A stretch of 21,542 nt of DNA, taken from positions 1 to 21,542 of the IMG/VR virus record IMGVR_UViG_3300049893_002597, one strand, 5' to 3'. A model generated the notes under the pieces. It saw nothing but the letters and a program-made list of their open reading frames with translations. It searched no databases and had not been told where the DNA came from. Shown here in pieces: positions 11,980-20,317 of the stretch. Both the position numbers and the translations under genes were made by a program. Every line of letters starts with the position of its first letter. Position 1 is the stretch's first letter. The stretch comes from a virus.

Positions 11980-12347
11980 CGGGACCCTCCTTCCGCCGGT
12001 TTCACCGGCTGTACGTGTCAACGGCTCTTGCCGTCGTGAAGCTCCGGCCAGTCCGGAACCTCGGCCAGCAGCTTAGCACGCCGAACCAATGTCGGTTTAG
12101 AGCGAAGCTCTATGGGCCTATTGACTCCCAGATTCCAGCCTCAGCCTCGTGTCACATAGGGGTACACACCATGCCACATGCAGCAGTGAAACTGCCACGC
12201 GCAGCATCGCACGTGAAGAATCTTCGATTCTGAGGACCGGTTCGCCCCCCATTGGCCCGCGTACCCGTGCGTGGTAAGACCTAAATGCACCTCGAAATAC
12301 GCTGTACGGACGGAATCGGACTTTATTCACGGCGACCTGCGGGAACA

Positions 12348-12363
12348 CCACTACATATAGTGG
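12348..12363. promoter_or_regulatory. Inverted repeat, possible operator
   Basis: CCACTA-CATA-TAGTGG is a perfect 6-bp inverted repeat, AT-rich compared with its surroundings. It ends 7 bases upstream of the TTGACA hexamer at 12371, a typical place for a regulator binding site. Confidence 0.4.
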
Positions 12364-12370
12364 GTCCGGG

Positions 12371-12400
12371 TTGACACCACCGGCATAATGGTTGCAAGAT
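12371..12400 (+). promoter_or_regulatory. Candidate promoter for the packaging/head genes
   Basis: TTGACA at 12371-12376 is a consensus -35 element. CAAGAT at 12395-12400 (18-bp spacing) is a fair -10. It would start transcripts about 90 bases before the small terminase gene. The -10 match is weak, so a role is likely but unproven. Confidence 0.5.
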
Positions 12401-12500
12401 GTGCAGGATGTGCAGGACGAAGTCCACGGCGGGTTGTTCCGCCGGTCAATATCGAAGAGAACCCCACGATTTAGCCGAATCCATGGCGGAAAGGACACCT

Positions 12501-12893
12501 GTGTCCGAACCAGACGGCAACCTCACCGAAGCTAAGAGGCATCAGTGGACACCCGAGGAAGCTGCCGAGATGGCACGCCTAGGTGGTTTGGCGTCCGCTG
12601 AGGCCCGCAAGCGGCGGGCCACCATGACCCCCAAGGAACGAGCCATAGAGGCCATCAGGGACAAAGGCGACAGGCTGATTCAGGAACTCCTGAACGCTGC
12701 CCTAGGGGAAGGCGACTTCCACGACCTTGAACTCCGTAGCCGGACCACCGCTCTGATGCGGTGTACGGACTACCTCATCGGGAAGCCCACGACCATGGGG
12801 CCGCTGGAGACCGCGTCGAGCGACGACGCTCCTCCAGAGCCGGACGGGTTCACCATCGAGGTCATAGACCCGCCAGAGCGTGCCGATGCCTAA
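12501..12893 (+). CDS. Putative terminase small subunit
   Basis: GTG 12501 follows GGAAAGGA and gives 130 residues; ATG 12483 is an in-frame alternative without a ribosome binding site. The sequence WTPEEAAEMARLGGLASAEARKRRATMTPKE (split here at RLGG/LASA) looks like an N-terminal DNA-binding helical segment. It is followed by an oligomerising helical part (AIEAIRDKGDRLIQELLNAA) and an acidic/Pro-rich tail (DDAPPEPDG). Small terminases bind the packaging site and recruit the large subunit. The call rests on size, helical build and position, ending 8 bases inside the large terminase gene; no sequence family was recognised with certainty. Confidence 0.65.
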   Translation: MSEPDGNLTEAKRHQWTPEEAAEMARLGGLASAEARKRRATMTPKERAIEAIRDKGDRLIQELLNAALGEGDFHDLELRSRTTALMRCTDYLIGKPTTMGPLETASSDDAPPEPDGFTIEVIDPPERADA

Positions 12894-14376
12894 GACCATC
12901 ACCCTGAACAAGGGGAATCAGGAAGAGTTCGTCAAGTGCGAGGACCCGTTCGTCGGGTACTTCGGAGGTGTCGGGTCGGGGAAGACCTATGCGGGGCTTG
13001 TCAAAGGGATTATGATGAGCCAACAACCGTCAACCACCGACACAATATATGGTGCCCGTGGACTGGTTGCCGCCGTCAGCTACCCGGTTCTTGAGGACGT
13101 GGTCCTGACCCAGTTCTTCGAAATCATCGAGGGCACGGGCCTGCTGCTCAGGTTCGAGAAAGCCAAGAAGAAGGCGTTTCTGAAGACCCCTTCAGGCAAA
13201 GAAGCCGAAATCCAGTTCCGGTCACTGGACAAACCCGAATGGATGCGAGGCCGCGAGCTGAGCTGGTTCTTCATTGACGAGGGCAGGCACGTGGACGGGA
13301 ACGCTTGGCGCGTTCTCGTCGGACGTCTGCGCCAGCCCGGTGGGTACAAGCACCGTGGGTGGGTCTGCTCCACGCCGAACGGGCACGACTGGATGTTCGA
13401 CAGGTTCCACGAAGACTCGGATGAGCACGAGGACGGGTACCGCTGGTTTGGTGCCCCGACGTGGGACAATGCCAAGAACCTGCCTGAGGAGTACCTACAG
13501 AACCTCGTCAAGGACTTCAAGGAAGGCTCGAACTACTACCGGCAGGAAGTCCTCGGAGAGTTCGTGGGTGTCGTAGATGGTGCTGTGTACCCTGATTGGA
13601 ACCCAGTGACACAAGTCATGGACCCCGTCCGGTACGACCCGGACTGGCCCCTGTACAGCTTCTGGGATTTCGGGATGGGAGACTTGGGAGTCTGTGTCTT
13701 CGCTCAGCTGCCTAAGGTCAAGCGGACACGGCAGCTCCCCCTAAAGGGGAGCATGCCTGTGTCCGTGGAGCTTGACGAGCTTCGAGTAGTAGGGTACTTG
13801 GCAAGCAAGGACTGGAACTCATGGCGGTGGGCCGACGAATGGTCGGCGTACTGCGACACGTACTTCGGAGGCCGGAGGCCCGTACGGAACATCGGGGACC
13901 CAGCCGGAGCCACCCGACAGATTGGCTCTGGGTCCTCCGTGATTCAGGACCTGACCGCCGCAGGCGTACCCATGGAGGCTGCACCCCGCCGTCCCCGTGA
14001 CTACGGGCTGCGCGTCATGTACAACATGACCGCAGACAACCGTGTCTGGGTCTCCAAGGAAATGGCCACGGAAGTGGGCCGTGCCCTGAGTTCCTACAAG
14101 TGGCCGGTTGACAGTTCTGGCAATAAGGTAGGGAGTGAACCAATCCACGACTGGACGTCGCACTACAACGACGCACTCCGCTACGGTGTGACAGCACTGG
14201 GGGACCTGTACGCAGACGAGCCTGCAGGCCCTGAGCCGGAATCGCCACCTCCGGACGCATACGACGCCTTGATGGAGTCGTTGCTGGAACCGCCAGCAAA
14301 GGGGTATATCGGACACGATATGCCGCGAGGTACCGGTAGGCTTGCCCTGCCGCCCGGACTAGTGGTAGCGAGGTAG
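12886..14376 (+). CDS. terL: Terminase large subunit
   Basis: ATG 12886 (GTG 12880 is an in-frame alternative) gives 496 residues. The ATPase shows Walker A FGGVGSGKT (Lys33), Walker B LSWFFIDEG, and the coupling motif CSTPNG. The C-terminal RNase H-like nuclease shows its three acidic positions: YSFWDFG (Asp261), IGDPAG (Asp338) and HYNDALRYG (Asp429). The enzyme cuts concatemeric DNA and pumps it into the prohead through the portal. Length and motif order are normal. The ATGCCTAA overlap with the small subunit gene couples their translation, and the portal gene follows two bases after its stop. Confidence 0.96.
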   Translation: MPKTITLNKGNQEEFVKCEDPFVGYFGGVGSGKTYAGLVKGIMMSQQPSTTDTIYGARGLVAAVSYPVLEDVVLTQFFEIIEGTGLLLRFEKAKKKAFLKTPSGKEAEIQFRSLDKPEWMRGRELSWFFIDEGRHVDGNAWRVLVGRLRQPGGYKHRGWVCSTPNGHDWMFDRFHEDSDEHEDGYRWFGAPTWDNAKNLPEEYLQNLVKDFKEGSNYYRQEVLGEFVGVVDGAVYPDWNPVTQVMDPVRYDPDWPLYSFWDFGMGDLGVCVFAQLPKVKRTRQLPLKGSMPVSVELDELRVVGYLASKDWNSWRWADEWSAYCDTYFGGRRPVRNIGDPAGATRQIGSGSSVIQDLTAAGVPMEAAPRRPRDYGLRVMYNMTADNRVWVSKEMATEVGRALSSYKWPVDSSGNKVGSEPIHDWTSHYNDALRYGVTALGDLYADEPAGPEPESPPPDAYDALMESLLEPPAKGYIGHDMPRGTGRLALPPGLVVAR

Positions 14377-14378
14377 CG

Positions 14379-16349
14379 ATGGCCCAGAAGCTGATGGCCG
14401 GATACAAGGTCTACGACAACGACGAAGAGAAGCTCAAGGTCTACAACCATCGCATGACGATGGCGGAAGAAGACTGGCAGGAGCTTGCTCCCGAGGTTGA
14501 GAAGTGGGCCAAGCGGTACCGGAACAAGGGTTGGGAGAACACCGAAGAGACTCCGCAGGGCCACATGATTCGCAGTGGTACCGGGCGTAGCATCATTGAC
14601 TCCCTCTACGGCATGTTGACGAACGTCAACATTGACCTGAACCTAGTACAGATAGGCGCGGGCACGCCTGACCAAGCAGAGCTTGCGCAGGAAGCCATGC
14701 ACGTCGAGTGGCGTAAGACCGATGTTGAGCGCAAAGGCCGGAAGGGAATCAAGTCCGGACTGCTGAACGGCATCGGGTTTGCCAAGGTGTACTACGAGTT
14801 CGAAGAGTACGAAGAAGAAGTACCCCGTGACCCAGAACAGGTGTACGGGGAAATGCGTCAGATAATGACCGGCGCGGCCAAGAACGGCCTGCCGCAACCC
14901 AGCCACGACCAGCTCGCTGAGCTTGTCCCGGCTACAGAAGTGGAGACCAATGTCGAGAAAGACCGCCTGTGCGTTGACTATGTCCCTATATCAGAAGTCC
15001 GATGGGACCCTACGGCCCGAGACTGGTGGGACGTCCGATGGGTGGCTCAGGTCACTCTTGTGCATCCCGACGAAATCCAGAACAACCCGGACTACGAAGA
15101 GTACGTAAAGGGTGACAGTGTCGCGTCAAAGGCGTTTCGTGAAATCAAGTCTCAGACGCAAGCGGTTACAGGACGAGTACTTGACTCTCGTGCGACCAAC
15201 ATTGACGGAGAGCCGTTCTCGGATGATGGTCGAGTCAAGCTCGTCGAGTTCTGGGACTTCGAAACCGGGACAGTCAGCCACTTCATCCTAGGGGAAGAGT
15301 GGCTGCTGCAGGAGTACCCGAACCAGCTGGCGTTCATGCCGGACATCTACAACCGCAACCCGTTCGTAGCTTACATCCCGACTGAGGACCCCTCAGCCGT
15401 GCGCGGTGTCAGCGAAATGGAGTGCATGTGGACCACGCTGGACGAAATCAACCAGTACCGCAGCGACCTAGCTAACCACACCGACAGGCTCATCCCCAAG
15501 ATTTACGCGCCTGAGGGCACGTTCGACAAGGCGGGCAAAGCCGCGCTGCAGTCGCGTGAGTGGGCAGCTGTGGCCGAAATGAAGAAGGGCCACGTCGCAG
15601 CCGAGGTCGGTTCTATCCAGCCTCCCGCAGTTCCTTCGGAACTATACAACCTTCCAGACAGACTCGAACGCGGACTCCGCGACGAGACTGGCGTGACGGA
15701 GGCGATGCGGGGCCTGTTCACCGGCGGGCGCAAGACCGCCACGGAGGCGCAGGAAGTTGCCGCCGGAGGCCTGAGCCGTCAGGCCGAGCGGCGTAACGCC
15801 ACCGAGAACTACTGGATTGACATAGCCCAGCGCATGCTGTGGCTCATGCAAATCAACTACGACCACGACCAGATGGTGCGCCTGACCGACTGGGAAGGCG
15901 ACGTCGAGTGGGAGTGGACCAACGAAGACATAGCCATCGAGGCGTTCATCGAGGTCGGCTTGACCCCGAAGGAGGACCTGACGTACCAGAGCAGGTCCGA
16001 GCGTGTCATGGCCTTGGCCAACTTCATCGGGCCGCTGCCCGAGACTGACCGTGTCGAGCTTGCTCGCAAGTTCGGAACCGAGCTTGGGTTCACGGTCAAG
16101 GAAATGCGTGCGTTGGTCAAGACGCCACAGGAAGTCCAGCAGGAGCAGCAGGCACAACAGGACCACGAAATGAACGTGGCCGCCGCTGCTGGGTCACCGC
16201 CACCGCCCGGTGCGGGTGGAGGCGTGGTGCCCGCATTCTCGGGTGCCGACATCAACGCAGGAGCTGACATGGGCATACCTTCTGAGGTTGCCGGTGGAGG
16301 CGTGCCTGTGGGTGAGGACGCGATAGCTGAGGCCCCCGCCGTATTCTAG
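14379..16349 (+). CDS. Portal protein
   Basis: ATG 14379, behind GAGGTAGCG, encodes 656 residues. Portal-type features include an N-terminal YRNKGWENTEE and SGTGRSIIDSLYGML, a central segment NPFVAYIPTEDPSAVRGVS, and the characteristic helical stretch DEINQYRSDLANHTDRLIPK, followed by GVTEAMRGLFTGGRKTATEA. The dodecameric ring forms the DNA entry vertex and the docking site for the terminase and tail. The C-terminus is Gln-, Gly- and Pro-rich (QQEQQAQQDH, SPPPPGAGGG) and likely disordered. Position directly after the large terminase supports the call strongly. Confidence 0.92.
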   Translation: MAQKLMAGYKVYDNDEEKLKVYNHRMTMAEEDWQELAPEVEKWAKRYRNKGWENTEETPQGHMIRSGTGRSIIDSLYGMLTNVNIDLNLVQIGAGTPDQAELAQEAMHVEWRKTDVERKGRKGIKSGLLNGIGFAKVYYEFEEYEEEVPRDPEQVYGEMRQIMTGAAKNGLPQPSHDQLAELVPATEVETNVEKDRLCVDYVPISEVRWDPTARDWWDVRWVAQVTLVHPDEIQNNPDYEEYVKGDSVASKAFREIKSQTQAVTGRVLDSRATNIDGEPFSDDGRVKLVEFWDFETGTVSHFILGEEWLLQEYPNQLAFMPDIYNRNPFVAYIPTEDPSAVRGVSEMECMWTTLDEINQYRSDLANHTDRLIPKIYAPEGTFDKAGKAALQSREWAAVAEMKKGHVAAEVGSIQPPAVPSELYNLPDRLERGLRDETGVTEAMRGLFTGGRKTATEAQEVAAGGLSRQAERRNATENYWIDIAQRMLWLMQINYDHDQMVRLTDWEGDVEWEWTNEDIAIEAFIEVGLTPKEDLTYQSRSERVMALANFIGPLPETDRVELARKFGTELGFTVKEMRALVKTPQEVQQEQQAQQDHEMNVAAAAGSPPPPGAGGGVVPAFSGADINAGADMGIPSEVAGGGVPVGEDAIAEAPAVF

Positions 16350-16353
16350 GGGG

Positions 16354-16382
16354 TTGACACTTTTGCGCATACTAAGTAGACC
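16354..16382 (+). promoter_or_regulatory. Candidate promoter for scaffold and capsid genes
   Basis: TTGACA (16354-16359), 17-bp spacer, then TAGACC (16377-16382) give a sigma-70-like promoter after the portal stop. AGTAGAC (16375-16381) can pair with GTCTACT (16426-16432), enclosing CTCC-TACG-GGAG, a stable UACG-type hairpin. That leader could act in readthrough transcripts. An extra promoter here would suit the high need for capsid protein. Confidence 0.6.
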
Positions 16383-16448
16383 GAGCGTGTAAGCACTCCT
16401 ACGGGAGCGAGCGGAGCAGACAGCAGTCTACTTCTGGAGGACAGCAAC

Positions 16449-17402
16449 ATGGGTGGTGCCAACGTAGCAGACGCAGTACGCAAGTCGTTTGAGGACCTGC
16501 CAGACGGTGGTGCCGCTCTCGAAGAAGCGTGGGAAAAGGCTTTCGAAGAGGAAAGCCCGGACCAAGGTAGCACTGAAACACCCTCCGTTCCTGAGGGTGG
16601 GACGGGTGACGTGGACTCCGGAGACAGCGGAGCGGGTGAGGCTTCCGAGCCAGAGGAAGCAGAAGACCTCCCCGAGTCGTACTTCGGATTTGACCTCTCG
16701 CCTTACGAGCCGGAAGAACGCAAGGCTATCCTTGCAGCTTTCAAGGAACGCGATAGGGAGATTCAGCAGGCGAAGCGTGAGGCCGCTGAGGCGCGGGAAG
16801 CCGCTGCCGAAGCTGCAGAGCCTGAGTTCTCACCTTTCGACCCGTCCGTGATTTCGGACGAACAGATTGCGGAGGCACTCGGTTTCGACCCAGATGACCC
16901 GTACTTTGAAGTGAAGGCGCAGGCCACGATTCCGCTGGCCCGAGAGATTCTCGACCTTCGCAACGAAGTCCAGTCACTGGCTCAGAACTACACCGGGGAC
17001 AAGACCTCTGCGATGTGGGCGACTGAAGTCCGGAAGCTTGAGCAGGTGTACGGGGAACTGCCGCCCGGAATGGGTGTCGAGGACGTAGTCGGCGTAGCTG
17101 ACGAGTTCGGCATCTCAGACCCGGAAGCAGCCTTCCTGAAAGCCACGGCTCAACGGCGGTTGGCGTTTGCCGAAACGGTTGCCGACACACTCGGTACCGC
17201 GAAGGTAGACGTGATGGCTCGTAAGCGTAGTGCGCCCAAGGCGGTCAAGCCGAGGGGACAGAACTCCGTGGACAAGCCGGAAGACCTCCGGGGTCTGCCT
17301 CTGAGAGAGGCCCTACAGAAGGGCCTTGAAAACTCAGAGAAGAGGCTGGGACTCGACATCGGTAAGGCGGCAGAGATAGCCGCAGCCGGAATCTCACGTT
17401 AG
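16449..17402 (+). CDS. Scaffolding protein
   Basis: ATG 16449 follows CTGGAGG. The 317-residue protein has an acidic, low-complexity N-terminal region (GSTETPSVPEGGTGDVDSGD, SEPEEAEDLPESYFGFDLSP), a predicted coiled coil at about residues 96-125 (KERDREIQQAKREAAEAREA), and a basic C-terminal part (RKRSAPKAVKPRGQNSVDK) typical for the capsid-binding end of scaffolds. No protease motif is evident. Scaffolds guide capsid assembly and leave before DNA fills the head. The position between portal and major capsid genes makes the assignment likely. Confidence 0.85.
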   Translation: MGGANVADAVRKSFEDLPDGGAALEEAWEKAFEEESPDQGSTETPSVPEGGTGDVDSGDSGAGEASEPEEAEDLPESYFGFDLSPYEPEERKAILAAFKERDREIQQAKREAAEAREAAAEAAEPEFSPFDPSVISDEQIAEALGFDPDDPYFEVKAQATIPLAREILDLRNEVQSLAQNYTGDKTSAMWATEVRKLEQVYGELPPGMGVEDVVGVADEFGISDPEAAFLKATAQRRLAFAETVADTLGTAKVDVMARKRSAPKAVKPRGQNSVDKPEDLRGLPLREALQKGLENSEKRLGLDIGKAAEIAAAGISR

Positions 17403-17428
17403 CCCCTACATAATAGGAGCTACGTACC

Positions 17429-18400
17429 ATGGCAACTCCTGCCGACCAGCTTGACCAGATTGTTGCTTCCACGTGGGAGCAGGTCAAGCCCGTACTCAAT
17501 GACAACATCACGACCAAGAACGCCCTTCTGGCCGCTCTTGAAAGCAAGTCGTCTGTCCGTATCGAAGGTGGACGCGAACTCAAGCGCCCGATTCTGTACG
17601 CGCTGAACGACACAGTCGGCTCGTTCTCCGGATGGGACACCATCAACACTGACCCGCAGGACGGTTTCGGTGACGCTGTCTACACTTGGCGTAGGCAGGG
17701 CGGTTCCATCGTTATTTCAGGTGAGGACCTTGACCTGAACAACGGACGCGAGCAGATTTTCAACCTGCTTACCGCCAAGATTGAGCAGTTGATGGTCTCG
17801 GTTGAGACCGACTTCAACACTCAGCTCTGGGCGGACGGCACCGGTAACGGTGGTAAGGACTTCTTGGGAGTTCAGGCTATCGTTGACGACACCTCGATTC
17901 TCGGCGGGATTGACCCTGCTACCGAGACTTGGTGGAAGTCGCACGTCGAGGCAGGTCCTGCGGACCTGACCGACTTCACCGGTATCGAGCTAATCAACAA
18001 CGTCCTCAACACGCTGCAGCTGGCGAACTCGAAGCCTGACTTCCTGTTCACCACGCAGGTGAACTACGAGGCGATTGACGCTCTTGCCATTCCGAACATC
18101 CGCTTCACCGACACCAAGATGGCCGACCTCGGCTTCGAGGCAGTCGCGCACCGTGGTGCGCAGATTGTCTTTGAGTCGGCGTCCCCCGCCGGTGGTGGCG
18201 GTGCTGATGGTGGACCTATCTGGTTCATCAACTCGAACTTCCTTGAGTTCGTGAAGCACAGCCGCACGTGGCTGAAGCGCACGCCGATGATGCAGCCGGT
18301 GAACCAAGACGGGTTCATCAGCCTCATCGTGTCCAGCGGTAACCTCATCACGGGTACTCGCCGGGCGCACGGTGTCATCACCGAGACCGTGGTGGTCTAG
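17429..18400 (+). CDS. Major capsid protein
   Basis: ATG 17429 follows AATAGGAG. The 323-residue protein has the features of HK97-fold coats without an N-terminal delta domain: an N-terminal helix (ADQLDQIVASTWEQVKPVLN), RPILYALNDTVGSFSGWDT (an E-loop-like segment), SIVISGEDLDLNNGREQIFN, a long spine helix (LLTAKIEQLMVSVETDFNTQ), and a C-terminal FLEFVKHSRTWLKRTPM region. It follows the scaffold gene and precedes a terminator-like hairpin, as common for the most expressed structural gene. Processing by a protease is not indicated. Confidence 0.92.
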   Translation: MATPADQLDQIVASTWEQVKPVLNDNITTKNALLAALESKSSVRIEGGRELKRPILYALNDTVGSFSGWDTINTDPQDGFGDAVYTWRRQGGSIVISGEDLDLNNGREQIFNLLTAKIEQLMVSVETDFNTQLWADGTGNGGKDFLGVQAIVDDTSILGGIDPATETWWKSHVEAGPADLTDFTGIELINNVLNTLQLANSKPDFLFTTQVNYEAIDALAIPNIRFTDTKMADLGFEAVAHRGAQIVFESASPAGGGGADGGPIWFINSNFLEFVKHSRTWLKRTPMMQPVNQDGFISLIVSSGNLITGTRRAHGVITETVVV

Positions 18401-18415
18401 GTAGATTCGATGCTG

Positions 18416-18446
18416 GGAGGGGTAGCCCTACGGGGCTACTCCCTCC
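18416..18446 (+). terminator. Terminator-like hairpin after major capsid gene
   Basis: GGAGGGG-TAGCCC pairs with GGGCTA-CTCCCTCC around a TACG tetraloop, with one bulged base. It starts 15 bases after the capsid stop and is followed by CTGTT. It probably reduces transcription into the next gene or stabilises the 3' end of capsid mRNA. Confidence 0.7.
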
Positions 18447-18468
18447 CTGTTACTGGAGGGAATCTGAC

Positions 18469-18870
18469 ATGGCTGGTGGAAGCCCCGTAGACTTCGCAAA
18501 GAACCCGACGCAGGGCCAAAGGCTCAAGTCCCAGAAGAAGCGCAGGGACATCATCTTCCCTGACGTGATGCCGCACGACAAGCCGCGCATGACGTCGGAC
18601 GAGATGAAGGCTCTTGGTGTTCGGGCGGCTCAGGAGCGGTGGAAGAATAAGACCGCTAACACTGAGGAAGAGGCCGCGAAGCGCATGGACAGGACTACCG
18701 CGAAAGAGGCGGCGATGTTCCTCCAGTCTTTGACACCCAGACAGCGTGTTCCGTACATCGAAGCTGAGAAGCAGGGTAAGGCCAGAGTGTCGGTCTTGAA
18801 GATGTTTCTCACACCGAAGGAGCTAAGCGAGTTCAAGCTTACGCTCAAGGAGACCACCAGCGATGCCTAG
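18469..18870 (+). CDS. Hypothetical protein (133 aa) in head module
   Basis: ATG 18469 lies behind CTGGAGGG. The product begins MAGGSPVDFAKNPTQGQRLK and is strongly basic at its start (KSQKKRRDIIFP), with helices DEMKALGVRAAQERWKNKT, TAKEAAMFLQSL, and PYIEAEKQGKARVSVLKMFL. It overlaps the next gene by 8 bases (ATGCCTAG). Position after the capsid gene suggests a head-completion or minor head role, but no family is recognised. Confidence 0.75.
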   Translation: MAGGSPVDFAKNPTQGQRLKSQKKRRDIIFPDVMPHDKPRMTSDEMKALGVRAAQERWKNKTANTEEEAAKRMDRTTAKEAAMFLQSLTPRQRVPYIEAEKQGKARVSVLKMFLTPKELSEFKLTLKETTSDA

Positions 18871-20317
18871 TGACAAGTATCAAAGGTTCCCCCGTGTTGA
18901 CACGGAGGGCAACATTCTCCAGTTCGCAAAGGCCAACGATGGTGGCCACAGCGCACTGGGTACAGGCGGAAGTGTAGGCCCTATGCGTAACCGCGTAGAT
19001 TACCTCGAAGTTATTGACGGGAACGGCGTGGACACGGTTACCCCCGCATTCACCCACCCGCAGACCGGGGAAACTGTAACCGGAAGCGCCCTCGCGTATA
19101 ACGCGTCTGCAGCGGCAGTTCAAGCAGAGCTTGATACGATTGCTGAGGGACAGTTCAAGGTGTCAAGTCCCGGTACAAGCAAGTACTACATCGAGTTCGA
19201 AGGGCCGCTTGTGGCGGCAAGAGAAAGTAACAACCTGTTGAACTGGAGCGTATCTGGTTGTGACATAGGACCAAACTCACAGATACCCCTTATTCCGGGC
19301 GGGCTTAGTGCAGCAGCTGACCCAATGCCTTACGACTCTGCACTTCTACCCCCTGTTATCACGGCAGTGACGAACGGGACCAATGAGGCACAGAACGTGG
19401 CATTCGGGGTTGCTCAGGGTAATGTGGACGACCCCACAGGAGGCACATTCACGCTCACGTTCGGGGCGGCAACTACAGAGGCCATAAGCTATAATGCCAC
19501 TGCTGCCGCTGTTCAGGCGGCGCTTGAGGCGCTAGTGACCATCGGCGCGGGTAACGTTACCGTGGTCAAGAATGGTCAGGGCGACTACGATGTCACATTC
19601 GTGAATGACCTTGGAAACCGTGATGTGGCCCTTATGACGGCGAGCGGGGCAAGTCTCACCGGCTCTGCTGGTACCGACGAGGTCGTGGTGATTGACAAAG
19701 GTACCGCCACCGGCGGTACGTTCACGCTGTCCTTCGATGGGCAGACCACAGGTAACATCGCGTACAACGCTACTGGTGCTACCGTCGAGACCGCTCTTGA
19801 GGCACTTAGCAACATCGCCCCCGCAGACCTTGCGGTAGCCGGTGCTGCGGGTGGTCCTTGGACCGTCACGTGGGAAGCCGACATCGTGGACAACCCGGCT
19901 GACATCACTGCGGATGGTACCAACCTCACGGGCGCGGACTCTCCGTACGACTTCTCCGGTGCTAACAAGGGAAGCGTTACGGTCAACCCGCAAGGTACCG
20001 ATGGCGGGCAGCCTTACGCCGTGGACGTTGCTGAAAGCACGGCTGGAGTCAAGGGTGCGGTCACGTACGTAGAGGCTCCTAGTGGTGACGTTGTGGACCT
20101 TAGGGTCGAGGACGTAAACGGCGACGTTGTGTACAACGTCGAAGACGCCGCAAGTCCTGTGACCATTACGCCCTCAGTTACCCCCGCAGTTGGAGCAGGG
20201 AAGGTATACCTAACTACGTGCGGTGTGAACGAAGGAACGTTCAACGACGCTGCAGGAGTAAGCCACTCGAACCGTACTCGCGGCCAGACCGCCGAGGCGG
20301 CTATCACTTTCGCATAG
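18863..20317 (+). CDS. Repeat-domain structural protein, possible head decoration
   Basis: The 484-residue protein begins at ATG 18863. Three related beta-rich repeats lie at about residues 60-115, 192-268 and 283-357. The last two share GGTFTL, then a short linker, then YNAT.A.V..ALEAL..I, ending in an LTG turn. The first is diverged (ALAYNASAAAVQAELDTI). This module occurs in many phage virion and bacterial surface proteins. A further domain covers 375-484. No signal peptide is present. Its place after the capsid gene suggests a capsid decoration or minor virion protein; a tail protein is possible. The bases are less GC-rich than in the left block. Confidence 0.7.
   Translation: MPSDKYQRFPRVDTEGNILQFAKANDGGHSALGTGGSVGPMRNRVDYLEVIDGNGVDTVTPAFTHPQTGETVTGSALAYNASAAAVQAELDTIAEGQFKVSSPGTSKYYIEFEGPLVAARESNNLLNWSVSGCDIGPNSQIPLIPGGLSAAADPMPYDSALLPPVITAVTNGTNEAQNVAFGVAQGNVDDPTGGTFTLTFGAATTEAISYNATAAAVQAALEALVTIGAGNVTVVKNGQGDYDVTFVNDLGNRDVALMTASGASLTGSAGTDEVVVIDKGTATGGTFTLSFDGQTTGNIAYNATGATVETALEALSNIAPADLAVAGAAGGPWTVTWEADIVDNPADITADGTNLTGADSPYDFSGANKGSVTVNPQGTDGGQPYAVDVAESTAGVKGAVTYVEAPSGDVVDLRVEDVNGDVVYNVEDAASPVTITPSVTPAVGAGKVYLTTCGVNEGTFNDAAGVSHSNRTRGQTAEAAITFA

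Larger units (their letters stand above)
8121..12231. repeat. Region dense in short perfect hairpins
   Basis: About 40 short perfect inverted repeats were located by eye, with stems of 5-9 bp and loops mostly of 3 or 4 nt. Examples: 8121-8142, 8311-8328, 8972-8988, 9318-9336, 9869-9886, 9909-9925, 10187-10205, 10519-10538, 11001-11019, 11047-11065, 11298-11315 and 11741-11757. Triloops such as TTC, TCC, TAC, GAA and TAT are usually closed by a C-G pair. They lie in genes and gaps and their sequences differ, so they are not copies of one repeat. Confidence 0.75.
11980..12500. promoter_or_regulatory. Divergent control region, non-coding
   Basis: About 520 bp separate the minus operon (start 11979) from the small terminase gene (start 12501). 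It holds a plus-strand promoter candidate, an inverted repeat at 12348-12363, a tandem 9-bp repeat GATGTGCAG (12398-12415) and hairpins at 12098-12112 and 12217-12231. Open frames here have no ribosome binding sites. A confident minus-strand promoter was not found. A packaging site near the terminase genes could lie here but cannot be recognised. Confidence 0.6.

Noticed and set aside
12016-12021. Minus-strand TTGACA as promoter of the accessory operon
   Set aside because: No -10-like hexamer lies 16-18 bases downstream; the expected place is within the GCCGGT-GAA-ACCGGC hairpin and ribosome binding site.
8121-12231. CRISPR array
   Set aside because: The hairpins differ in sequence and there are no equal-length spacers or direct repeats; most lie within protein genes.
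12118-12498. 126-residue minus-strand frame in the control region
   Set aside because: No ribosome binding site, atypical amino acid composition (many Ser, Cys, Arg, Pro), and it crosses the plus-strand promoter and the start of the small terminase gene.
15642-16166. 174-residue minus-strand frame inside the portal gene
   Set aside because: Leu/Val/Arg-rich antisense shadow of the portal frame with no ribosome binding site.
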